Source: an uncultured Clostridia bacterium
GTDB taxonomy: Bacteria; Bacillota; Clostridia; TANB77; CAG-508
DNA: 61,318 nt
Reading direction: 5' to 3'
Assembly: GCA_944386645.1 (NCBI GenBank)
Contig: CALXBW010000008.1
Span: 1-61,318, forward strand
Shown here: one piece after another, positions 46,590-57,041 of the stretch
How the letters are laid out: each line of letters begins with the position of its first letter
Numbering within the stretch: position 1 is the stretch's first letter
Made by a program: the position numbers and the translations under genes
The notes under the pieces: generated by a model
Databases searched by the model: none
What the model saw: only the letters and a program-made list of their open reading frames with translations
Told to the model about the DNA's origin: nothing

Positions 46590-48020
46590 TTATTTAAAAC
46601 GTTTTCCTCTTTTTCTATTTCTATTACTATCATCATTGTTATTATAATCATCATAAGTACCTAATCCATAATTATCCTCATGTATATCAATATCATTTTT
46701 GCTAACATCTAATACATTATTTGGTACATCATACTCATCATCAAAAATATTATTGCTTCCAAACTCACTATCTCTTATTTTTGTTTTTCTTCTATGATTT
46801 ACTACTGCAATAATAATTGCTATTAAGATAATTACAACAATTGCTATTATTATTCCCCATTTTATATATTTAATATTATTTTCTAATATAATAACATCAC
46901 TAGTTTTATTCACAATAATTTGATAAGTCTGTTGTTCTCCTGTATCGTTATCCTTAAGTAAAATAGTTACTATGTTTTCTCCTATTTGAAAATTTTCATT
47001 TCCTAAAATCTCTATAGTTGTATTTTCTGAATTTGGCTCTGCTTCTATTTTTAAACTATTAACATCAAATTGTACAGTTGTTGTATATTCATATATATCT
47101 GGACTAAAATCAGGAGAAATATTAGGTTCTATTGTGATACTCTCTTTGTCTGTAATTCCTTCTACTTTCAAAGATTTTAAAGTTAATCCTGATACCTCAG
47201 TATTATTCTCTTCTTCTGGTAATTGTCCATCTTCTGTTGTATTTGTATCTTCTGTCGTATTATTACTATTTTCACCATCTTCTGCTTCTTCTCTTGTTAC
47301 AACAATAGTATATGTATTAGTTTTACTCTTATCTTCAGAAACTACTTTAACTTCAAAAGTATTTTCACCTTCTTTTAAATTTTTTACACCTGTACCAGAA
47401 ACACTTTGTCCTTCATCACCTTTATATGCATAAACTTCTACAGATGTTACATCATTTGGAACAGTAACATTATACGAATTTTTATTTGGTTTAAAACCTG
47501 TAAAATCATTTGGTTTTATTCCTAAATTACTTAAATTTGCATTACTTGATTTTTCATTATCTGTATTATTATTTCCCGTATTACTATTTCCAGGATCACT
47601 ACTTCCTCCTGTATTACCATCATTATTAGTTGTTTCTTTTGCTTTTACTGTTACACTTACTGTCTCATCTGCTTGAGCATTAAATTCTGTATCTTCCATT
47701 CCAGTTACACTAACTGTTACTCTTGTATCAACTGATGGTGCATTAAATGTAAATGTAGCCAAACTAGTAACCCCCTCTGCATTAGCATTTGTCACTACAA
47801 GATTGTCGTCTGAACTTTGTCCTCCAGAACTAGATATTGGAGTCATTCCTGAAATTCTAACTGTATATGCTCCTAATCTCACTGAGGAAGATACAGAGAC
47901 AGTTGCTTTATCTCCATTTGTACTTGAACTAACACTTATTATTCCAGCATTAGAAATAATTGTATTTGCAAAAAACATTAATATTGCTATAAAAAATATT
48001 TTTAAAATTTTTATTTTCAT
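46590..48020 (-). CDS. Membrane-anchored surface protein with cadherin-like domains
   Basis: Signal peptide (about 1-25, ILKIFFIAILMFFANTIISN), an N-terminal beta-rich domain (SVRLGAYTVRISGMTP, SLATFTFNAPS), then two cadherin-like beta-sandwich domains (LSNLGIKPNDFTGFKPNKNS, and SLKVEGITDKESITIEPN). A helix near 387-410 leads to an acidic cytoplasmic tail of about 65 residues. The first domain might be a cohesin-type partner for the dockerin of the upstream gene, only 12 bases away. That is a guess from position and fold class. Confidence 0.7.
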   Translation of the reverse strand: MKIKILKIFFIAILMFFANTIISNAGIISVSSSTNGDKATVSVSSSVRLGAYTVRISGMTPISSSGGQSSDDNLVVTNANAEGVTSLATFTFNAPSVDTRVTVSVTGMEDTEFNAQADETVSVTVKAKETTNNDGNTGGSSDPGNSNTGNNNTDNEKSSNANLSNLGIKPNDFTGFKPNKNSYNVTVPNDVTSVEVYAYKGDEGQSVSGTGVKNLKEGENTFEVKVVSEDKSKTNTYTIVVTREEAEDGENSNNTTEDTNTTEDGQLPEEENNTEVSGLTLKSLKVEGITDKESITIEPNISPDFSPDIYEYTTTVQFDVNSLKIEAEPNSENTTIEILGNENFQIGENIVTILLKDNDTGEQQTYQIIVNKTSDVIILENNIKYIKWGIIIAIVVIILIAIIIAVVNHRRKTKIRDSEFGSNNIFDDEYDVPNNVLDVSKNDIDIHEDNYGLGTYDDYNNNDDSNRNRKRGKRFK

Positions 48021-48032
48021 ATAACCTCCATG

Positions 48033-50198
48033 TTATGCTTTTATATCATATTCACCAACAACATACTTCAATATTCTAAGTGAATCTCTTGCATCAGCCG
48101 AATTATCTTTACTAACATCTGCAGCATAAAAATATACTTTTTCATCTAAATTATATTCACCAACAACATATTTTAATATTCTAAGTGAATCTCTTGCGTC
48201 AATAGAACCATTACCATCAATATCTCCATATTTGACTATTGAATATTCTTTATCTCCAACATTTACTTTTGAACCTGTACCTATTGAAGAATTTATATCA
48301 CTAATTTCTTGATTCTCATTATTCTTTCCAGTTACATCTACTCCTGAATTTTGATTTTTTATATCTTGTATAGAAACATCTGGAGAACAATTAATTATTT
48401 TATTTCCTTCATCAACCCAATAATAATGTTTATCAGAAGGTGGTTCTACACTTGGATTATCATCTGACGGTGTTTCACCCCCACTAACATGTTCTAAATA
48501 TTTACTTGCTACATAACCTTCTCTATTATCAGCTGTTCTTACTTTATCCCATTCAAGTCCATCAGCTTGCGCTACATTTTTTTCAATTCTAGTTAATAAT
48601 GTACCTTTTGGGAAAGAAGTAATTTTTCTTGAACTTGTTGTAGGTTGTTCTCTTAATGCAAGTGGTTCATTTGCAATAACTCTTACAATTTCTTCTTCTG
48701 ATGTACTACCAGAATTAACCATATCTATATAATTATTAGCTACATAACCTTGTGTTCCATCACTTAATCTAATTCTGTCCCATGTATAACCATCTAAATT
48801 ATACTTGCCTGACTCGATTCTAGTAAATTGTTCACCTGCTGCTATAGTTCTTATAACTGTTGTAGAATTTAGACCTGGACCATTTCTTAAATTCACATTA
48901 GAAGTAGCATACATTGAATCATTACATGTTACGATATCATCGATTTTGTTTAAATAGTCTGTCTCAATATAACCTACATCTCCATTTGATAATACTACTT
49001 TATCCCATATAAATCCATCACTATATGTTCCACCTTTTTCTATTCTCAAAATTCTGTCGCCTCTATTAACATATTGAACTGCTGATGCCCATGTATTATT
49101 TTCTGTTCTAACCATTATTCCATCTTTATTAACTTCCACATCTTCTGTTACAATATAGAAATTTTCATTTGGTTTTGCACAAACTACTTGAGGCATATTT
49201 TCATATACTGGTATTATAAAATTAAAGCTTTCATCTATTACTCCCATAGAATTATATGCATTATATATTCTTCTTCCTTCATTCATTGGTGCTTCAATAT
49301 TTTGCTGATATTGATGATAATATAACCCATCTCTATCATCAACATCAAATTTTTCTAAATATAATGTATCTTGTCCTATAGAAATATAATTTTCACCTAC
49401 AGTATTTGCACCATCTTTTATTGATTTTTCTGGAGAATCCCAGCCTTTGCTTTGTGCATATCTTAATCCTCTAGCAACTGCACCTTCTCCTGAAGTTGCT
49501 CCTATATTAAAGAAATTATAATATCCTTCATATCCTGGATATGTTCCTGTAACAGAATCACTAGGACCACCATTTTTAGTAACTTCTTGTTTAATTCTTG
49601 ATGCTATATGATATGGACTAACATTTGTCTCTCTTCCAGCTTCTAATATCACATCTGCAAAAGTACTGCTTGTATAATTTGAATTATTATAATAACTACT
49701 AATAGATGTTTCATGCATAAATGTTCCATCTAAAATTTTTTCAACACCTTCTTTTGTGTAGCTACCTTCTCTATATGATAAAGTTTCAAATTGAAACATT
49801 TCATTGTCATATAAGAAATTTCTTGGATCTAAATAAAAGCTTACTGCTGCAGGTGAAGCACAATACCAATTAGTACCATCCAATACTTTATCCCCACATA
49901 TAGGACAACGCCAAGCTCCTGATCTATTCTGTATTAAACTTCTTCCATGATATGCTGATGTTTCATTATATACAACATCATCCCAATTTAAACCTGTATA
50001 AAAGATTGTAAACGTCCAATTTGGATGTCTAGACTTCATATCTTTTAATCTTTCTTTTATACCAGGATACTTACTTTCGTCAATATTATCTATATTTGTT
50101 TCTTCTCTATACTGAGCATATATGCTATATGGATATAATAATATCGCCATAAAAATAATCATTAAAAATAATATATATTTTTTCATTTTCAACTTCAT
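48033..50198 (-). CDS. Secreted glucosaminidase-type cell-wall hydrolase with SH3 domains and a dockerin
   Basis: A 721-residue exported protein. Signal peptide at 1-28. The N-terminal domain has the RCPICGDKV...NWYCAS zinc-like motif and SFYLDPRNFLYDNEMFQFE, typical of clostridial N-acetylglucosaminidases. At least three SH3-type domains follow (NVNLRNGPGLNSTTVIRTIA, LALREQPTTSSRKITSFPKG and one before). The C-terminus is a type I dockerin with two calcium-loop repeats, each containing DARDSLRILKYVVGEY. AAGGTGG precedes ATG 50198. It should cut peptidoglycan glycan strands and bind a cohesin partner. Confidence 0.85.
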   Translation of the reverse strand: MKLKMKKYILFLMIIFMAILLYPYSIYAQYREETNIDNIDESKYPGIKERLKDMKSRHPNWTFTIFYTGLNWDDVVYNETSAYHGRSLIQNRSGAWRCPICGDKVLDGTNWYCASPAAVSFYLDPRNFLYDNEMFQFETLSYREGSYTKEGVEKILDGTFMHETSISSYYNNSNYTSSTFADVILEAGRETNVSPYHIASRIKQEVTKNGGPSDSVTGTYPGYEGYYNFFNIGATSGEGAVARGLRYAQSKGWDSPEKSIKDGANTVGENYISIGQDTLYLEKFDVDDRDGLYYHQYQQNIEAPMNEGRRIYNAYNSMGVIDESFNFIIPVYENMPQVVCAKPNENFYIVTEDVEVNKDGIMVRTENNTWASAVQYVNRGDRILRIEKGGTYSDGFIWDKVVLSNGDVGYIETDYLNKIDDIVTCNDSMYATSNVNLRNGPGLNSTTVIRTIAAGEQFTRIESGKYNLDGYTWDRIRLSDGTQGYVANNYIDMVNSGSTSEEEIVRVIANEPLALREQPTTSSRKITSFPKGTLLTRIEKNVAQADGLEWDKVRTADNREGYVASKYLEHVSGGETPSDDNPSVEPPSDKHYYWVDEGNKIINCSPDVSIQDIKNQNSGVDVTGKNNENQEISDINSSIGTGSKVNVGDKEYSIVKYGDIDGNGSIDARDSLRILKYVVGEYNLDEKVYFYAADVSKDNSADARDSLRILKYVVGEYDIKA

Positions 50199-50347
50199 TT
50201 ATTCCACCTTATTTATTGATAATTTTCCCCGGATAAAGTATATCATTGTTGTATTTTACAAGTCAATAACAATAAAATGTCTTTTTTTTTAATATTTTGT
50301 AACACAATCTTATATATAATAATTTTTTCTTTTATTTTGTTATATAC

Positions 50348-50384
50348 AAAAAAATAAGAAGGCATCTTTAAATAGAAACCTTCT
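50348..50384 (-). terminator. Terminator of rpsB-tsf
   Basis: AGAAGG and CCTTCT arms with a 16-base loop and a U-rich tail, nine bases past the tsf stop. Confidence 0.6.
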
Positions 50385-50392
50385 AATTTTTA

Positions 50393-51271
50393 TTATTTTA
50401 TTTGTTTCATAACTTCTTCTGCAAAATTTTCTTCTTTCTTTTCTATACCTTCACCTTTTTCGAATCTTACAAATTCAGTTACATCATTATTTTTATTTTC
50501 TAATAATTTTCTTACTTTTATATCTGAATCTTTTACGAATTCTTGATCTAATAGACATACTTCTGAATAGAATTTCTTTAATTTTCCTTGAACTATTTTA
50601 TCAGCTATATTTTCTGGTTTACCTTCATTAATAACTTGTGCCTTCATTATTTCTGTCTCTTTTTCTACAACTTCTTTTGGAACATTGTTTTCATCAAGAT
50701 ATTCTGGTTTTGCTGCAGCTATTTGCATACAAATATCTTTTCCTAATTCTGAATCTGGATTTTTCATATTAACTAATACACCGATTTTCCCATCTCCATG
50801 AATATAGCTTTCAACCATTCCATCAGATTCGAATCTTTTAAATCTTCTTATTGAAATATTCTCACCTATTGTTGCAATTTTATTTGTTAAAACTTCGCTT
50901 ACTGTTTTATCATTTTCAGCAATAGATTTTTGTTCTAATAATTCTTCAACATCTTTTGGATTTTTCTCTACTATTTGTTTAACAACATCTGATACAAAAG
51001 CTTTGAACTCATCATTTTTAGCCACAAAATCTGTTTCTGCATTTACTTCTACAACAGCTCCTACTTTTTTATCATCTGAAACACATGCAGCTACTATACC
51101 TTCAGCAGCTACTCTATCAGATTTTTTAGCAGCTTTTGCAATTCCTCTTTCTCTTAAAAGCTCTATAGCTTTATCCATATCTCCATTTGTCTCAGTTAAA
51201 ACTTTTTTGCAGTCCATCATACCTGCTCCAGTTTTCTCTCTTAAAGATTTTACTTGTTGTGCTGTTACCAT
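50393..51271 (-). CDS. tsf: Elongation factor Ts
   Basis: Nucleotide exchange factor for EF-Tu. MVTAQQVKSLREKTGAGMMD and the KKVLTETNGDMDKAIELLRE UBA-like region are followed by VEVNAETDFVAKNDEF and two dimer domains, 292 residues. The start is ATG 51271 with AGGAGG upstream. It follows rpsB by 28 bases. Confidence 0.97.
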   Translation of the reverse strand: MVTAQQVKSLREKTGAGMMDCKKVLTETNGDMDKAIELLRERGIAKAAKKSDRVAAEGIVAACVSDDKKVGAVVEVNAETDFVAKNDEFKAFVSDVVKQIVEKNPKDVEELLEQKSIAENDKTVSEVLTNKIATIGENISIRRFKRFESDGMVESYIHGDGKIGVLVNMKNPDSELGKDICMQIAAAKPEYLDENNVPKEVVEKETEIMKAQVINEGKPENIADKIVQGKLKKFYSEVCLLDQEFVKDSDIKVRKLLENKNNDVTEFVRFEKGEGIEKKEENFAEEVMKQIK

Positions 51272-51299
51272 ATTGTACATCCTCCTTTTAAAATTTATT

Positions 51300-52073
51300 T
51301 TATTCTTTTTCGGCAACTACTTGTTCCATATCTTTTACTTCTTCTTTAACTTCTTGCTCTTCTTTTTCTGGTGTAGAAGTTTCCATAGCCTCACCTTGTC
51401 TACCTTCTATAACAGCATTTGCCATAACATCTGCAATTAATTTTACTGCACGAATTGCATCATCATTTCCTGGTATTGGATAGTCAACATCTTCAGGATT
51501 ACAATTTGTATCTATTAAACCTACTATTGGTATATTTAATTTTCTTGCTTCTAATATAGCAATTCTTTCTTTTTTAGGATCTACTATAAATATTGCTCCT
51601 GGTAATCTTTTCATTTCTTTAATACCACCAAGATTTCTCTCTAATTTATCCATCTCTTTTTTTAGATTGATAACTTCTTTTTTAGGTAATAAATCAAATG
51701 TACCATTATCTCTCATTTCTTCTAAATTCTTTAATCTTTCAACTCTTTTTTGAATTGTTTTATAGTTAGTAAGCATTCCACCTAACCATCTTTGATCTAC
51801 ATAAAACATACCACATTTTATAGCTGCTTCTTTAACACATTCTTGTGCTTGTTTCTTAGTACCAACAAATAATATGTCTTTTCCTTCTTCAGCTTGCTCC
51901 TTTATAAAATTATAAGCCTCATCTAATTTTTTTGAAGTTTTTTGTAAATCAATAATATGGATTCCATTTCTAGCTTGGAAAATATATTCAGCCATTTTAG
52001 GATCCCATCTTCTTGTTTGATGTCCAAAATGAACACCTGCTTCTAATAATTGTTTCATAGCTACTACTGCCAT
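51300..52073 (-). CDS. rpsB: 30S ribosomal protein S2
   Basis: Ribosomal protein of 257 residues with the S2 pattern [36 protein letters not shown] and [16 protein letters not shown]. The Glu-rich tail is typical of Bacillota. First gene of rpsB-tsf. Confidence 0.97.
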   Translation of the reverse strand: MAVVAMKQLLEAGVHFGHQTRRWDPKMAEYIFQARNGIHIIDLQKTSKKLDEAYNFIKEQAEEGKDILFVGTKKQAQECVKEAAIKCGMFYVDQRWLGGMLTNYKTIQKRVERLKNLEEMRDNGTFDLLPKKEVINLKKEMDKLERNLGGIKEMKRLPGAIFIVDPKKERIAILEARKLNIPIVGLIDTNCNPEDVDYPIPGNDDAIRAVKLIADVMANAVIEGRQGEAMETSTPEKEEQEVKEEVKDMEQVVAEKE

Positions 52074-52277
52074 TTTTTATTCCTCCTCTTTGTTTTTCAT
52101 CCATATACCTTACACCTAAGAACACCTTTTAAAAAGCACAATCTTAGATTAGAATATATGTGTTTATTTTTTAACTATGTTAGTATATCAAAATTTCTTA
52201 TAAAAATCAACTATTATATGACTTTTTTTCTATATCCTCGCAAAATTAATAGTTATAGTTCAGTATAATTATATATA

Positions 52278-52400
52278 TAAAGAAAATCAAATATACTTTT
52301 TATGAAGTAACAATTCGTGGGGACCAGCAAGCCTACAGTCTGTTTTACAGACTGTGCGATGCTGGGAGTTACAAATAAAAAGTATATTTGATTTTCTTTA
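52278..52400. ncRNA. Nested palindromic element, possible structured RNA or MITE-like repeat
   Basis: Perfect 26-base outer arms (52278-52303 and 52375-52400) enclose GTAAC/GTTAC, CCAGCA/TGCTGG and a 9-base stem ACAGTCTGT/ACAGACTGT with a 3-base loop. It sits in the 354-base gap between rqcP and rpsB. The G/C-rich core is unlike the surroundings. It could be the recN-rqcP terminator, an rpsB leader or a small palindromic mobile repeat. I cannot assign an RNA family. Confidence 0.5.
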
Positions 52401-52427
52401 AACTTCATTTTTAACTGTAACTAAAAC

Positions 52428-52664
52428 TTAACAAATTTTAATTACATCCTCCATTGACTTTATTTGTTTTTCTGGAATTTTTAAAATTTCAAACTTTGAA
52501 ACTTTATCTCCAAATTTTACTTCAACAATATCTCCTATTTTCACCTCATAACTTGGTTTAACGACTTTTGAATTAACCATAACTCTTCCAGAATCAATAA
52601 TTTCATTGGCAACAGTTCTTCTTTTTATTACTCTACTCATTTTTAAAAATTTATCTAACCTCAT
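52428..52664 (-). CDS. rqcP: S4-domain RNA-binding protein, RqcP-like
   Basis: 78 residues with an S4 domain: MRLDKFLKMSRVIKRRTVAN, then IDSGRVMVNSKVVKPSYEVK and GDIVEVKFGDK. RqcP (YabO) assists ribosome-associated quality control with RqcH. HslR is the alternative S4 family, but length fits RqcP. It follows recN by nine bases. Confidence 0.8.
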   Translation of the reverse strand: MRLDKFLKMSRVIKRRTVANEIIDSGRVMVNSKVVKPSYEVKIGDIVEVKFGDKVSKFEILKIPEKQIKSMEDVIKIC

Positions 52665-52673
52665 ACTTCTACA

Positions 52674-54287
52674 TTAACTCCTTTTTCTTAATTCTCTAGC
52701 ATGCTCTAGTGAAACCTCTGTAATTTCTCCACTAGCTATTCTTGCAATTTCCTCTAATACTTCGTTTTCATCTAACTGTTTTATACAAGTAGTAGTCCTA
52801 TTATTTACTACATTTTTACTTACATAATAATTTTTTTCACCTTTTGCTGCAATTACAGCTAAATGTGTAATACATAGTACTTGATGTTTTTTTGCAATCT
52901 TTTTTAATTTATCTGCTACTCTATTTGCAGCAATTCCACTTATACCAGTGTCTATTTCATCAAATACTAATACCGGAACTTCATCAACATCTGATAAAAT
53001 ATTTTTTATACCTAACATTATTCTAGACATTTCTCCACCTGATGCTATTTTTACTAGTTCCTTATATGAATCACCTACATTGGTAGAAATTAAAAATTCT
53101 ATTTTATCTAAACCTGTTTTATTGAAATTTCCATCTTCTTCATATTCTATATTTACTTTAAATTTTGCATTTTTCATTTCTAAATCTTTTAGTTCTTCTG
53201 TTATTTTATTTCCTAAATCTTCTGAAACCTTTATTCTAATTTCATGCATCTTTCTACTTCTATCTAATAAACCACTATCTATTATTTCTAATTGTTTTTT
53301 TAATTCGTTATTATGCTCTTCTAAATTTTCAATATCATATATTTCCTTTTTCAATTCATCCGAATATTTTAAAATATCTTCTATCGAATCACCATATTTT
53401 CTTTTTAATGAAAATATTAAATCTAATCTTTCTTCAATTTCTTGTCTATTGTCTTCTTCAAAATATCCATCATCTTTTAGATTTGATAAATCTCTGCTTA
53501 TTTCTTCTACTTGATAATATATATCTCTAACTTGTCCCAAGATTTCACTATATTTTTTATCAAACTCTTCTATTTTTTCAATACATTTAATTACATTTCC
53601 TAAAGAATCAAAAGTAACTTCTGACATTTCATAATCTGATTTATTTAGACTTTCCTTTATTAATTCCTTATTCATAATCATTTTTCTTTTTTCTTCTAAT
53701 TCTTTATCTTCACCAATTTTTAACTTTGCACTTTCTATTTCATTTAACTGATATTTTAATAAATCTAATTTTCTTTGTCTTTCTTTATCATCACCATAAT
53801 TTTTTTCTAGTTCATTTTTTATTATATTCCTTTTATTAAATTCTTCTTCATACTCTTTTCTTATTTTTAATAATTTACTACCAGCAAATTTATCTACATA
53901 TTCTATATGTTTACTCTTATCCAAAATTATTTGATTATCATGTTGTCCATGAATATTGATTATATTTTTCATATATTCTTTTAATTCATTTACAGTTACC
54001 ATTCTTCCATCTATTTTACATAGATTTTTTCCATTTATGTTCATTTCTCTTGAAACTATAACATAATCATCATTGACTAAAATATTAGCTTCTATAATAG
54101 AATTTTTTTCACCAGTTCTTATTATATCTTTTGAAAATCTTCCTCCAGCAAGTAGAGCTAATGAATCAATTATTAATGTTTTTCCTGCTCCAGTTTCTCC
54201 TGTAAGTACATTAAATCCATCTGAAAAATTAACACTCAAATCATCTATTATTCCTATATTTTTTATATGTAATGTATCTATCATCAT
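52674..54287 (-). CDS. recN: DNA repair protein RecN
   Basis: SMC-like ATPase for double-strand break repair, 537 residues. Walker A is GETGAGKT near residue 33, a long coiled coil is in the middle, and the signature ASGGEMSRIMLGIK and Walker B VLVFDEIDTGISG lie in the C-terminal part. AAGGAG precedes two adjacent ATGs. Confidence 0.96.
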   Translation of the reverse strand: MMIDTLHIKNIGIIDDLSVNFSDGFNVLTGETGAGKTLIIDSLALLAGGRFSKDIIRTGEKNSIIEANILVNDDYVIVSREMNINGKNLCKIDGRMVTVNELKEYMKNIINIHGQHDNQIILDKSKHIEYVDKFAGSKLLKIRKEYEEEFNKRNIIKNELEKNYGDDKERQRKLDLLKYQLNEIESAKLKIGEDKELEEKRKMIMNKELIKESLNKSDYEMSEVTFDSLGNVIKCIEKIEEFDKKYSEILGQVRDIYYQVEEISRDLSNLKDDGYFEEDNRQEIEERLDLIFSLKRKYGDSIEDILKYSDELKKEIYDIENLEEHNNELKKQLEIIDSGLLDRSRKMHEIRIKVSEDLGNKITEELKDLEMKNAKFKVNIEYEEDGNFNKTGLDKIEFLISTNVGDSYKELVKIASGGEMSRIMLGIKNILSDVDEVPVLVFDEIDTGISGIAANRVADKLKKIAKKHQVLCITHLAVIAAKGEKNYYVSKNVVNNRTTTCIKQLDENEVLEEIARIASGEITEVSLEHARELRKRS

Positions 54288-54363
54288 ATACTCCTTGATT
54301 ATAATTCAACTCTCATATTTATTGAGATATTCACATATATTATAATCTAGTTTTTTAATTATG

Positions 54364-54957
54364 TTAAGCCATTTTTTGAATATTTTTTATTTTATCATAT
54401 ATATCATACCAGCTATAACATCTAATTACATTTTTACCTGCTACATTTTGATTATATCTTGTATCAAAGCAAATAGTTGTAAGCTCTTCTGAAAGCTGAT
54501 TTATATTTCTTTCGCTATCTTCTATCATTATATCTATCTTATTTTTCCTACAATTTTCTAATTTATTATAGCTAGAAAAAACAATCTTATCATAAACAAT
54601 TTCATGCTTTTTTAGCCATTCTATTACAGTTTTTCTCATTTTTAGTCCTCTTTGTGTATTTTCAGTTGTATATGACCTTGCCGTTATTATATATATCTCG
54701 TGACCATCATCAGATAATTTTTTTGTAATCTCACTTACAAATCTTCTTGGTGTACATTCTGTTGAATATATAGTCATATATTTATTCCAAAATTCATCAT
54801 CTACCTTTTCTCCCCAATCATACATATCCAAAGTAATATATGCATTTGGATTAATTAGTTCCCCTTTAGCTTTTTCCATAGAATATTTTGAACAATAATC
54901 TAAATAAAAAGTATTTAAATCAGTTATAACTCCATCAATATCAATACCTATTCTCAT
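54364..54957 (-). CDS. 5' nucleotidase, NT5C-type HAD hydrolase
   Basis: Cytosolic deoxyribonucleotidase-like protein of 197 residues. HAD motif I is MRIGIDIDGVITD, motif II is IYIITARS and motif III IDIMIEDSERNI. It belongs to the YqfW/NT5C group, whose substrates are nucleoside 5' monophosphates. Transcribed upstream of recN. Confidence 0.8.
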   Translation of the reverse strand: MRIGIDIDGVITDLNTFYLDYCSKYSMEKAKGELINPNAYITLDMYDWGEKVDDEFWNKYMTIYSTECTPRRFVSEITKKLSDDGHEIYIITARSYTTENTQRGLKMRKTVIEWLKKHEIVYDKIVFSSYNKLENCRKNKIDIMIEDSERNINQLSEELTTICFDTRYNQNVAGKNVIRCYSWYDIYDKIKNIQKMA

Positions 54958-55167
54958 ATTACCACTCCTTCTATTTTATATTTTTATTATATATTAATTA
55001 CCAATTTTTAGCAATGTTTAAGTTTGAAAAATTCTGTATTTCTTAACATTATTAAGTTTCAGGAATAAATATTTATGCATATATATACAACTATAACTAT
55101 ATATTTTATTAATAAAACTGTTTGTTTAAATAAAAAACTATTTTTTGCAATTTAATTTATATTTAAG

Positions 55168-55211
55168 AAAAAATAGGATATTCGATTTTTATTACGAATA
55201 TCCTATTTTTT
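55168..55211 (-). terminator. Terminator of the phosphatase gene
   Basis: Perfect 17-base arms (AAAAAATAGGATATTCG and its complement) with a 10-base loop. It overlaps the stop codon of the gene at 55210. The bases between it and 54957 hold nothing else. Confidence 0.85.
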
Positions 55212-56628
55212 ATAATTCTTGTGGTTTGTGAGTTGTTTCTTTTTCATCATAATATTCAACACTACCATCATCAACACAGAATAATGCTAATTTTGAATTT
55301 TTTTGTTTATGACCACATCCAGAATCTATTCTAATAAAACCTTTATTATCATCTCTAACTATTGTTCCTAATTCAGGAGTATGACCACATATTGTAGTAA
55401 ATCCATATTTTTTTGCTTGTTCATATGTACTATTTTCTCTCTCCTGCAACATAAACTCATATTGTTCAGCTGTTAAATCTGCTAATTTATATCCCTTTCT
55501 TGTTTGTTTCATATTAATAATCATTTTAGAATCTTTAGGTGGCATAGCATGTACAAATAAATAATCTTTTCCATTTATATTTTGTGGTAATACAACATAT
55601 GAATTATATAAAAATTTAAATATTTCTTTTTGTTCTTGTACACCACTAACTCGACCTCCTTTTAAATAGTCAAAAATCGTTGTATTTCCTCTATTAGAGT
55701 TTAACCATATATCTATATTATCTAATTCAGATTTAGTTAATCCTTTATCTGTAATTAATTTTTGATAATCTACATCATATTTATCAAATTCTTTTTTCCA
55801 TCGTTCTTGCTCTCTCTTTGAGTTAGCATCATTATAAAGACTATAATACCCAGCTTGAGCACGAGTATTTTTTCTATTCATTATAGTAATTAGATCTTCT
55901 TTATGTAATCTTCTTTTTATCATCGTAACAATTGTTTCTAGAAATTGCATTTCATGATTTCCTAACATAAAAGTTATTTCTGGGTTACTCTGTTTATTTT
56001 GTTTTCTTTTCATTATATCTTGAATAATTTGAATTCCTCCAGTTCCTCTATCAATAACGTCCCCCAATATAATTAGATGATCTTTTTTGGTCATTTTTTT
56101 CATAATATCCATATATGAACCATACATGCCATGAATATCACCAATTACATAAGTTTTTCCTTTACTATCTTTATCCTTAGTATTAGAATTTAAATTATGT
56201 TGAAAAATATTTTCCTTAGCTTGAACCTGTATCTTTAATCTAAATAAGTTATTATCAAAATTCTGCTGCCCAGTTTTCCCATTTAATTGTATCATATGAC
56301 GATTAGCTATATATCCATTCTTACAAAGTTCTCCTCCTAAATAAATATAATCATCTCTACCTTCTTTATTCATTAACCCAGATTCACCAATTAATCTTTT
56401 TACAAAAAAATCAAATATTATATTTTTACCGTAATTTCGTTGTAATTTTTTTAATTCCTCGCTTTTAAAGTCTGGAAAAGTCCCTTTTTCACAGAAAGTT
56501 CTTACTATTTTTTTATTTCCTGTTTTCATTTGGAACTTTATATAATACATATCATATTTATCTAAATTGATAGGTGCTTTTGAAAGTTTTATATTATTTT
56601 TTACTATTTCTTCTTTAATATATCCCAT
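55210..56628 (-). CDS. PPP-family metallophosphatase
   Basis: A 472-residue protein. After an N-terminal region of about 160 residues with no recognised fold, the core has YVIGDIHGMYGS, LGDVIDRGTGG, FMLGNHEMQFLE, FVHAMPP and CGHTPE, the full set of PPP phosphatase metal and catalytic motifs. The substrate may be a phosphoprotein or Ap4A. The N-terminal part may provide substrate binding. Its place beside the accessory region may be by chance. Confidence 0.8.
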   Translation of the reverse strand: MGYIKEEIVKNNIKLSKAPINLDKYDMYYIKFQMKTGNKKIVRTFCEKGTFPDFKSEELKKLQRNYGKNIIFDFFVKRLIGESGLMNKEGRDDYIYLGGELCKNGYIANRHMIQLNGKTGQQNFDNNLFRLKIQVQAKENIFQHNLNSNTKDKDSKGKTYVIGDIHGMYGSYMDIMKKMTKKDHLIILGDVIDRGTGGIQIIQDIMKRKQNKQSNPEITFMLGNHEMQFLETIVTMIKRRLHKEDLITIMNRKNTRAQAGYYSLYNDANSKREQERWKKEFDKYDVDYQKLITDKGLTKSELDNIDIWLNSNRGNTTIFDYLKGGRVSGVQEQKEIFKFLYNSYVVLPQNINGKDYLFVHAMPPKDSKMIINMKQTRKGYKLADLTAEQYEFMLQERENSTYEQAKKYGFTTICGHTPELGTIVRDDNKGFIRIDSGCGHKQKNSKLALFCVDDGSVEYYDEKETTHKPQEL

Positions 56629-56800
56629 TATTATATCCCACCCTTCAAATAAATATAATAAACTAATTATATTATACTATATTTTACACATGATTTCAAA
56701 AAACTGTGAAACTAGCTGTTTCAAGGTATATTTAAATTGATTTTTATTATAATAGATTTTAAAGTTATTTTTTTACATTGTTTCCTAAAGTCATTTACAT
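56629..56800. other. A/T-rich gap beside the accessory region
   Basis: No open frame, RNA or repeat is visible between the phosphatase start and the hairpin at 56801. It probably holds the phosphatase promoter. Confidence 0.4.
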
Positions 56801-56830
56801 AAAAAAAATCAACCATCTCTGATTGATTTT
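56801..56830 (-). terminator. Terminator below the recombinase relic
   Basis: AAAATCAA and TTGATTTT arms with a 10-base loop and a U run, just past the relic stop. Confidence 0.55.
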
Positions 56831-56835
56831 CATAT

Positions 56836-56955
56836 CTATTCAATTAGTATAAATATATTCGTTTCTGGTGGGCAGGAAACTCGTACAATCTTGCCAAACG
56901 TTGATATTATAGTATTTTCTGTTTTTTCTTGTGCATTTTCCGTGTAAATAAAATA
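56836..56955 (-). pseudogene. C-terminal relic of a serine recombinase
   Basis: An open stretch of 39 codons ends TFGKIVRVSCPPETNIF and a few more residues. It resembles the end of a large serine recombinase and parallels EAEVRIKDIPAHHNK of the intact gene at 58005. Both have CCTGCCCACCA at the same relative place. An upstream TGA closes the frame and no start is present. It shows that the spot was hit earlier by another element. Confidence 0.5.
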
Positions 56956-57041
56956 TCAACATATAATGTTATATATTGTTAGAAAATTACAAATAATTAT
57001 AAGTATATTAACTATAAAATTGTAATTTATAGCTATTGTTA

